From positions 1,377,326 through 1,441,325 of the forward strand of contig NZ_CP084098.1 of NCBI RefSeq assembly GCF_036345015.1: a stretch of 64,000 bases of DNA, in the 5' to 3' direction. The stretch comes from Cyanobacterium sp. Dongsha4. Its GTDB lineage: Bacteria; Cyanobacteriota; Cyanobacteriia; Cyanobacteriales; Cyanobacteriaceae. A model generated the notes under the pieces. That model did no database searches and was not told the DNA's origin. It saw only the letters and a list, made by a program, of their open reading frames with translations. The position numbers and the translations under genes were made by a program. Positions 9,771-16,600 of this stretch are shown here, one piece after another; within the stretch, counting starts at the first letter, position 1; each line of letters begins with the position of its first letter.

Positions 9771-10447
9771 AGAAAATTCTTATACTCTCTCTGACTCTAC
9801 TTTACATAATTTATATAACTTATTCTTTTAGCATAACCAAGATCGATCGCCTTTAGGAATTTTTCAATTAGTGAGTAGTGAATAGATTAAAAAGGGGCAA
9901 AGAAAAAAGGTCAAAGGGCAAGGGGCAAAGGGCAAAGGTAAATAGTTGATAATTAATAACTTCGAACTCTTAACTCTGATTCATTGCTAAATATTAACTA
10001 AAATCAACAAATATTACAAAAACAGATTTTTTCTGGCTATTTAAACTTAGGTTATTTAAACTAATTATTAGGTACAAAAAAGGCTAACAACCTTTCTTAA
10101 ATGAGTGATTAGAGCTAGTACCGCCCCTCTGATCCACGATTGATCTCTCTTGATCTCAAAATTGTAGAGCATAATTCTCCTTGATCTACTTATGTTTGAT
10201 GGAGTTATTTCTTATTCAAGTGGAAGCGATAAGACGAAGTGTTGTGAAATGTAGATAGATGGTTTCTATCATGTCGCTCTTTCTCTGAATTAAGAGTTTC
10301 TTGATAAGTGGGTTGAGAAACGGTGAGATGTCAAGGGCAGTTTCAGATGTTCATTGTCAACCTTTAGTAAGATTTTTCTGGAAATTAATTTTTGAGTTCA
10401 ATTTCATTATCAAATGTGTGATACCCGCCTAACTTTCTATGGCGGGT
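9771..10447. other. Long intergenic region between topA and the AbrB-type permease
   Basis: These 677 bases encode no convincing protein. The part nearest topA (to about 9890) should hold its promoter. 9891-9977 is a composite STRR repeat. From about 10100 the sequence is less AT-rich, contains small hairpins and ends in a GC-rich terminator; it is listed separately as a possible RNA gene. Confidence 0.7.
9891..9977 (+). repeat. Composite repeat: GGCAAAG heptamers, TAAATAGTTGATAATTAAT hinge, GAACTCT heptamers
   Basis: GGCAAAG-type units are followed by the hinge and then by GAACTCTTAACTCTGA-type units. The same three-part order is found near 13427 and, inverted, near 45700 and 63001, so it behaves as one dispersed module. 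Confidence 0.75.
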
Positions 10448-10455
10448 TTAATTTT
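10100..10455 (+). ncRNA. Possible structured non-coding RNA
   Basis: A coding-free stretch ends in a terminator-like hairpin (stem ACCCGCC/GGCGGGT at 10423-10447, followed by a T-rich tail on the plus strand). Upstream are several local stems: GATAGA/TCTATC at 10254-10270 and GTTTCT/AGAAAC at 10296-10321. TTGATCT occurs three times (10140, 10150, 10181). I searched by eye for tmRNA, RNase P, SRP RNA and Yfr1 signatures and saw none; 6S RNA cannot be excluded. The 5' end is a guess and no family is assigned. Confidence 0.3.
10423..10455 (+). terminator. Intrinsic terminator
   Basis: A seven-base stem ACCCGCC (10423-10429) and GGCGGGT (10441-10447) with an 11-base loop is followed by TTAATTTT. 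The T-rich side points to plus-strand transcription. The minus-strand permease gene ends inside its edge and could also use it. Confidence 0.65.
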
Positions 10456-11539
10456 GTGTAGTTTCCGATGATTTTTTCATCAGGGATGCGGCAAAAAATG
10501 GACTGAGGGTAAGTATTAATAGCATTCTCATCATTTGCATTGTTAGTACTAGAGCTGAATCTCCTCCTAACTCTATTACTGTTGCCATCATGGCAGTTAA
10601 TCCTCCGGGGGTTGAACCCAATAAGGCTGTTAAGGTGTCAATTTTGGTCATGAGGTGAAATCCGTAACCTGCAAGAAAACAGGTAAAAATAAGCAATAAT
10701 ACCAAACCGACTTCAATGAGAACTGCTTTTAAGAGTTTTTGGATTGTTTCCACTTCAAATTTAACACCGATTGATAGTCCTAATAACAGTAATCCTCCTC
10801 GAAAGATATAACTAGGAATGTCGATTTCATAAGGAGAAAAGGAAAAGATAAGTAAGCCACAAAAAAAGGGTGCAAGAAATAAGTTGGAAGGCAGTTGAAT
10901 TTTTTCGCCGATTTTAATACTAATAAAAACAAAAATACTGATTAGAATAATATTAACGATTAAGGGAAGGGAAGGTAATAACTGTTGATTTGTAGTAACT
11001 ATTATTGGCGAGGTGGATGTTTGATTGCTATAAAAACTAGCAATGATGGGAATAATCACTGATACCATTAAGATTCTTAGATATTGTAACACAGCAACTG
11101 CGATCGCATCTGCACCCATATCTTCACTCATAGCCACTAAACTAGGTCCTGCCCCCGGAATACAACCTAAAAAGCTCGTAGCTAAGTCAATATTAGCCCA
11201 TTTATAGATAATGTATCCATTGATTAAACTTAACGTTGCAGTAATGAGAATGCAGAATAGTAAGGGAAAGAAGAAATCTTGTGCTTGGGTGAATGTTTCC
11301 ACAGAAAAGCGACTGGCTGTAACAATGGCAATAATAGCTTGTCCGATAATACTAAATAGTTTAGGTAAAGGCTGAGGTTTTTTTTCAATGACTACCACTA
11401 GCACCCCAAGAAACAGGGGTATAAGTAAATAAGGTATGGGTAAATTAAGTATTTCTCCGAACCAAGAAAAAGCGATAGCTAAAATGATTAAACCAATGAT
11501 GCGAATAATATTTTTATAGTCCAAAATTGCTGATGACAT
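10448..11539 (-). CDS. AbrB family membrane protein (putative permease)
   Basis: A 363-residue polytopic protein with about ten hydrophobic segments, of the AbrB/COG3180 family. This family is built of two repeated membrane domains and was named after E. coli AbrB, not the DNA-binding AbrB. The duplicated signatures are visible: LGCIPGAGPSLVAMSEDMGADAIAV in the first half and LGSTPGGLTAMMATVIELGGDSALVL in the second. The substrate is unknown; some relatives have been linked to ammonia tolerance or aromatic acid regulation. The ATG at 11539 (MSSAILDYKNI) is the best start. It is divergent from the CPA1 antiporter across a 169-bp AT-rich spacer. Confidence 0.87.
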   Translation of the reverse strand: MSSAILDYKNIIRIIGLIILAIAFSWFGEILNLPIPYLLIPLFLGVLVVVIEKKPQPLPKLFSIIGQAIIAIVTASRFSVETFTQAQDFFFPLLFCILITATLSLINGYIIYKWANIDLATSFLGCIPGAGPSLVAMSEDMGADAIAVAVLQYLRILMVSVIIPIIASFYSNQTSTSPIIVTTNQQLLPSLPLIVNIILISIFVFISIKIGEKIQLPSNLFLAPFFCGLLIFSFSPYEIDIPSYIFRGGLLLLGLSIGVKFEVETIQKLLKAVLIEVGLVLLLIFTCFLAGYGFHLMTKIDTLTALLGSTPGGLTAMMATVIELGGDSALVLTMQMMRMLLILTLSPFFAASLMKKSSETTQN

Positions 11540-11708
11540 TCTTCCCTTAATTATAAAGTGATAATGGAAATAATTTTTATCTTATGTTATATCTAATAGG
11601 GTATAGCAATGCTATTTTCGTAATAAAAAATCATTAGTAAGAGATTAAAAATTTAATAATTCAAGTTTTTTTAAATAGCATTTTAATCATCAATTCAGTT
11701 GTTTAATT

Positions 11709-13286
11709 ATGAGCTTATCATTTTTTTTAGCAGAGATTTCTATAGAAGAAAATTTGCAACAATTTTTAATTGTTTTATCTGTTTCTTTAACTGTGGCGAC
11801 TATCTCTCGATTTTTCAGTTGGTTTAGACAAATTCCCTATACGTTACTATTAGTAATAGTTGGTTTAGGATTAGCTTTTGTAAATATTAGGTTAATTGAT
11901 TTATCCCCTGAATTAATCCTAGAAATATTTTTACCTCCTCTACTTTTTGAAGCGGCTTGGAATATTAAATGGGATGAATTAAAAAAGAATTTTCTCCCCG
12001 TGATTCTTTTAGCTACTATCGGGGTAATTATTTGTGTGGTAGGAGTTTCATTTTCTCTGAGTTATTTTACCACTATGCCAATTGCGATCGCGCTTTTAGT
12101 GGGGGCAAGTTTATCGGCAAGTGATCCTGTTGCTGTGGTAGCATTATTTCGGGAATTGGGAGCAAGTAAAAAATTAACAACTCTGTTAGAAGGGGAGAGT
12201 TTATTAAACGATGGAGTTGCGGTTGTTGCTTTTGTTTTATTGGTAGGTATTCCTCTCGGAAAAAATACATTTTCTCTGACTAATTCCATTACTCAATTTA
12301 GTGCTTTTGTAGGTATTGGAGTAGCTATAGGTTTATTAATCGGCTTTGGAATTTCTTATTTAACCCAAAGATTTGATTTACCCTTAGTTGAACAATCATT
12401 AACATTAGTGTCTGCTTATGGAGCTTATTTAGTAACAGAAAAATTAGGAGGTTCTGGGGTAATTGGAGTTGTGGTAGTGGGCTTAATTTTAGGTAATTTT
12501 GGCTCAAGAATTGGCATGAATCCTCGTACTCGTTTAATCGTTTCTGAGTTTTGGGAGTTTCTCGCATTTTTAGTCAATTCTATTATCTTTTTATTAATAG
12601 GTGATCAGATTAATTTTACTGATTTAATTACTCATTTAGACTTAATTTTTGTGGCGATTATTGCCCTAATTGTTACTCGTTTAATTGCTGTTTTTGCTTT
12701 ATCATATATTAGTAATTTAATTACAGTAGTCGATATTAATTTGAGAGAACAAACAATCCTTTGGTGGGGAGGATTAAGGGGATCAGTATCGATTGCGATC
12801 GCCCTTAGTGTACCTACAATTTTATCCGAGCGTCAAGAAGTGATAGAAACAGTTTTTGGAGTAGTTTTATTCACTTTATTAGTACAAGGATTAACCACTA
12901 AATTATTTTTAGAAAAGTTAAATTTAATTGGTAATCAAGCTATTAAACAAGAGTATTCCGAATTGTTAGCCAGAAGATTTGCTTTAAGCAAAGTTTTAGA
13001 TTATTTAACATCTATTCCCCCTGATAAAAACCCAGATATTGATCCCGAATTTTACAGTTATGAACAGAAATTGATCGAAGGACAACGGACAACTATTGAA
13101 GAAAAAATAGTGGATTTACAACAGAAAAACCCTGAATTAAAAGATATTTCTATGAAAAAACTGCGGGAGAATTTATTGAATATTGAAGCGGATACCTATG
13201 CTGAATTAATCCTCAAGGGGGAATTAAACAACGATTTATCGCCCATTCTACAAGAAATTATCGCACAAGAAAAATCAGATTTATGA
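11709..13286 (+). CDS. Na+/H+ antiporter, CPA1 (NhaP/NHE) family
   Basis: A 525-residue cation/proton antiporter with about twelve membrane segments in the first 400 residues. The signature of the CPA1 ion site is clear: LSASDPVAVVALFRELGA followed by LLEGESLLNDGVAVV, with the ND pair. WWGGLRGSVSIAIALSVP is the second conserved segment. The last 125 residues are a charged cytoplasmic tail, probably regulatory. Cyanobacteria carry several NhaS/NhaP paralogs, so no paralog name is assigned. It probably exports sodium or balances pH at the plasma membrane. The next gene is 326 bp away on the other strand. Confidence 0.93.
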   Translation: MSLSFFLAEISIEENLQQFLIVLSVSLTVATISRFFSWFRQIPYTLLLVIVGLGLAFVNIRLIDLSPELILEIFLPPLLFEAAWNIKWDELKKNFLPVILLATIGVIICVVGVSFSLSYFTTMPIAIALLVGASLSASDPVAVVALFRELGASKKLTTLLEGESLLNDGVAVVAFVLLVGIPLGKNTFSLTNSITQFSAFVGIGVAIGLLIGFGISYLTQRFDLPLVEQSLTLVSAYGAYLVTEKLGGSGVIGVVVVGLILGNFGSRIGMNPRTRLIVSEFWEFLAFLVNSIIFLLIGDQINFTDLITHLDLIFVAIIALIVTRLIAVFALSYISNLITVVDINLREQTILWWGGLRGSVSIAIALSVPTILSERQEVIETVFGVVLFTLLVQGLTTKLFLEKLNLIGNQAIKQEYSELLARRFALSKVLDYLTSIPPDKNPDIDPEFYSYEQKLIEGQRTTIEEKIVDLQQKNPELKDISMKKLRENLLNIEADTYAELILKGELNNDLSPILQEIIAQEKSDL

Positions 13287-13339
13287 TCTGACATTCTTCT
13301 TTTAAGGGGGATTGAGTTAAAGTGGGGATAACAATTTTT

Positions 13340-13382
13340 TGCCCTCACCCCCAACCCCTCTCCCACAGAGGGAGGGGAGACT
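13340..13382. repeat. C-run/G-run palindromic repeat
   Basis: CCCTCACCCCCAACCCCTC is followed after a few bases by GAGGGAGGGGAGA, forming an imperfect hairpin. This type is very common between genes in cyanobacterial genomes. T6 follows, so it may also stop transcription of the antiporter gene. Confidence 0.75.
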
Positions 13383-13426
13383 TTTTTCGGGATAAATTTT
13401 CATCTATGAGTGATAGCGAAAAGAGA

Positions 13427-13520
13427 AAAGGGCAAAAGTGAATAGTGAATAGTTGATAATTAAGAATTAAAAATTAAGAATTAAAAACTCTGAACTCTGA
13501 ACTCTGAACTCCGAACTCCG
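13427..13520 (+). repeat. Composite heptamer repeat
   Basis: GGGCAAAAG, then the hinge AATAGTTGATAATTAAGAAT, then ATTAAGA-type units, then about five GAACTCT/GAACTCC heptamers. The order is the same as at 9891-9977. Confidence 0.8.
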
Positions 13521-13612
13521 TTCACGACTGGAAGGAGTGTACGAGCGCAGCGAACTCTCCGAACCCTTATTCGATATTCTTAAACCGAACTGAAGTTGAA
13601 GTAATATCGAGG

Positions 13613-16600
13613 TTATGCTAAAGTCTCAAAAGCAGTTCCTTCTTCTGTGAAGTTGAAACCACTATCTAAGATACTTTGACGTTCTGCTTCTCCTACAAAT
13701 ATGTATCCTCCGAGTTGAGTTTGGAAGCGGAAAATATCATCAGCTTTTTGGGCATCTGCACCATAGGTATAAAACGCTAAACCTTCTTCAACAAAGTTAG
13801 TATAGTTTTCTTTGATGCTTTGACGCTCTGCTTCTCCTACATACAAATATGCTCCTCCAAGGTTACTATTACGAAAACGGTAAATTGGTTCTAAGTTTTC
13901 TCCGTCTTCTAATGCGACTTTGAAGGCTTCTCCTTCTTCGGTGAAGTTAAAACCACCTTGTAAGATACGTTGTCTTTCTTCGTTCTCTACATAAATGTAA
14001 GTTCCCTCACCAGTGCGAAAACGATAAATACTGGTGTTAAGTAAGTTTTCTGTAATCAGGTCATCTACAGCAATGGTGCGATCGCTGAATTGTAGTTGTT
14101 CCACATTGCTTAATGTGTCTGTATTTGTGCCAACGGTGACAACACCATTCTCCACAGTGATGGAAAATTCATTAAATGCACCATCATAGATAACCGTGTC
14201 GAAGCCTTCTCCGCCGTCAATTTGATTATTAACGCCACTTTGTCCGCTACCGATAATAACGTCATTCCCTGCACCAGTATTAACAATGTTATTTCCACCC
14301 GCAGGATTAATGCGATCGCCTCCTGAACCAGTGGTAATATTATCATCACCATCCCCAGTGGTTACTTGATTATTTCCATTACCGAGGTTAATAACATTAT
14401 TGCCATTTCCTGTGATAATGATATTGTTTCCATTTCCACCTGCAATAGTATAATTGTCATCGCCGAGATTTAATTCTCTGTCTTCGTCATCAAAGTTGAT
14501 GTTTTCATTATTAACAGGATTAACTGTCACATTAACTGTTGCCGTATCAGCGCCACCATTGCCGTCACTAATAGTATAGGTAAAGCTATCTTCGCCATTA
14601 AAATCAGCATTAGGAGTGTAAGTAACAGTACCATCATCATTGTTTGTTACTGTGCCATTTTCGCCGTTAGTAATTTCTGTAATGGTTAAATCATCCCCAT
14701 CAATGTCCGTATCATTGGTTAAGAGTGCGATCGCATCTGGTGTATCTTCATCTGTAGTTAATTCATCATCTACAGCTATGGGATTATCATTAACAGAATT
14801 AACTGTTACATTAACTGTTGCCGTGTCAGCGCCACCATTGCCGTCACTAATGGTATAGGTAAAGCTATCTTCACCATTAAAATCAGCATTAGGAGTATAA
14901 GTAACAGTACCATAATTATTGTTTGTTACTGTGCCATTTTCGCCGTTAGTAACTTCTGTAATGGTTAAATCATCTCCGTCAATGTCTGTATCATTTATTA
15001 AGAGTGCGTGCTGCGAAGCAGATCCCTTCGGGATCGCATCTGGTGTATCTTCATCTATAATTAATTCATCATCTACAGCTATGGGATTATTGTTTACTCC
15101 TTCAATGGTGACGGTAACTATGGCAGTATCTACTCCTCCACGATTATCAGTGACGGTATATTCAAAAGTAGTAGTTGCCGTTTCTCCTTGGGATAGGGAT
15201 TCAAACTTACCATCAGGATTATAAGTCACTATACCATCATTGTTAAGAGTGACAAGACCAATAGTATTGCTAGAGTTAATACTCTTAATGACTAGGTTAT
15301 CTCCATCAGTATCACTATCATTATCCAATAAGTTATCGATACTAACAGGACTATTCTCTTGTGTTGTAATAGTATCGTCCTCAGCGATTACGCTGTTATT
15401 GGAGTTAAGATCCACATATACTAAACGGTGATCAGAAGTAGGAAATTCTGCTAAATCAAATAAAGGATCATCGCTAGGTTTCCAGAAAACTTCAGCGTTA
15501 ACTATTTCCAAATTGTAAGAAGGTAGGACATAATCAACTCTTAAGTTACCGGGGGGAATATCCGAGTTAGGATCATTAAAGTTAAATCCAAAATCCGCCG
15601 TATCAAAAGCAGGATTACCTGTATGGCTATCATTTGCTCCATTTTGACGGATAGAAGCATCTACCCCGCCTTCACTGATAGGAGTAATCGATTCATCGGT
15701 AGCTGAACCTTGAATAATGGGATTATTTAATAATTGGTTAATGGCTTGGGGATAGTTAGCTTTTACCTCATCTGAAGCATTAACATCGGGGAAACTGTCA
15801 CCATCAAAGGGATCTGCATTATAATCCCCAACGATAACAAAACGCTCTCCTGCACTCAATCCTCCTGTGTTACCTTGATCATCATAAATATAATCGCTAG
15901 TGTTAGGGTTAACATAATCTGACCAGAATTTAATTTCATCATAATTACGTTTACCATTACGATCCTCTGTACCGTCAAAAACAGGTGGGGTAGGATGAGC
16001 CGCTAAAATATGGACAATTTCACCGTTAACATTAACAGGTACATCCCAATGACTCTTAGAAGATAGCCTTAAAATTTCGATTTCTTCGGGGGAATAATAA
16101 CCATTAAGGTTTTCATTTACTTCTGTATTGGGGTCATCAATGGTAGGATCATTGGTTAACAAGTTATTGGGCATATCCTTCCATAAAAATTCTTGGAAAG
16201 TACGCACACCTTCTTCCATAATGGGATATTTGGATAACAATACCATACCGTATTGCCCTTCATAGTTACCGAATCCGAAGGCATCTCCTGCACCACCTAT
16301 AACCCCATTGTTATCTAAGTCGAAACCAGAGGCAATACCCGTATTTGAAGGAGCAAAATAAACATAAGGATACTCGACAGGATTAACCCCATTTTGACTA
16401 ACACCGAGATAGTTTTCTTGGAATAAAAGAATTGCATCGCCGTTGGCATCGTAGTCAAACTCGTTTAATAGGATAATATCAGGGTTAGCACGTTGGATTA
16501 TTTCTGCAACTTTTTGGGCTTGAGCATCATCAGGAGTTGATAAATCCTCGATTAATTCCCCAACACTGTTACGATTTAGGGAAGCATTGAAAGTAGCAAC

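Larger units (their letters stand above)
13287..13612. other. Intergenic region filled with dispersed repeats
   Basis: These 326 bases between convergent genes hold no gene. In order: a C-run/G-run palindrome at 13340-13382, a composite heptamer module at 13427-13520, and a GTTC...GAAC-bounded insertion at about 13519-13560 that interrupts the heptamers. Confidence 0.75.

Noticed and set aside
14510-15090. Regularly spaced repeats resembling a repeat array
   Set aside because: These are two long coding repeats of VCBS-like domains in the nuclease gene, not a CRISPR array: units are 280 bp, without short repeats and unique spacers.
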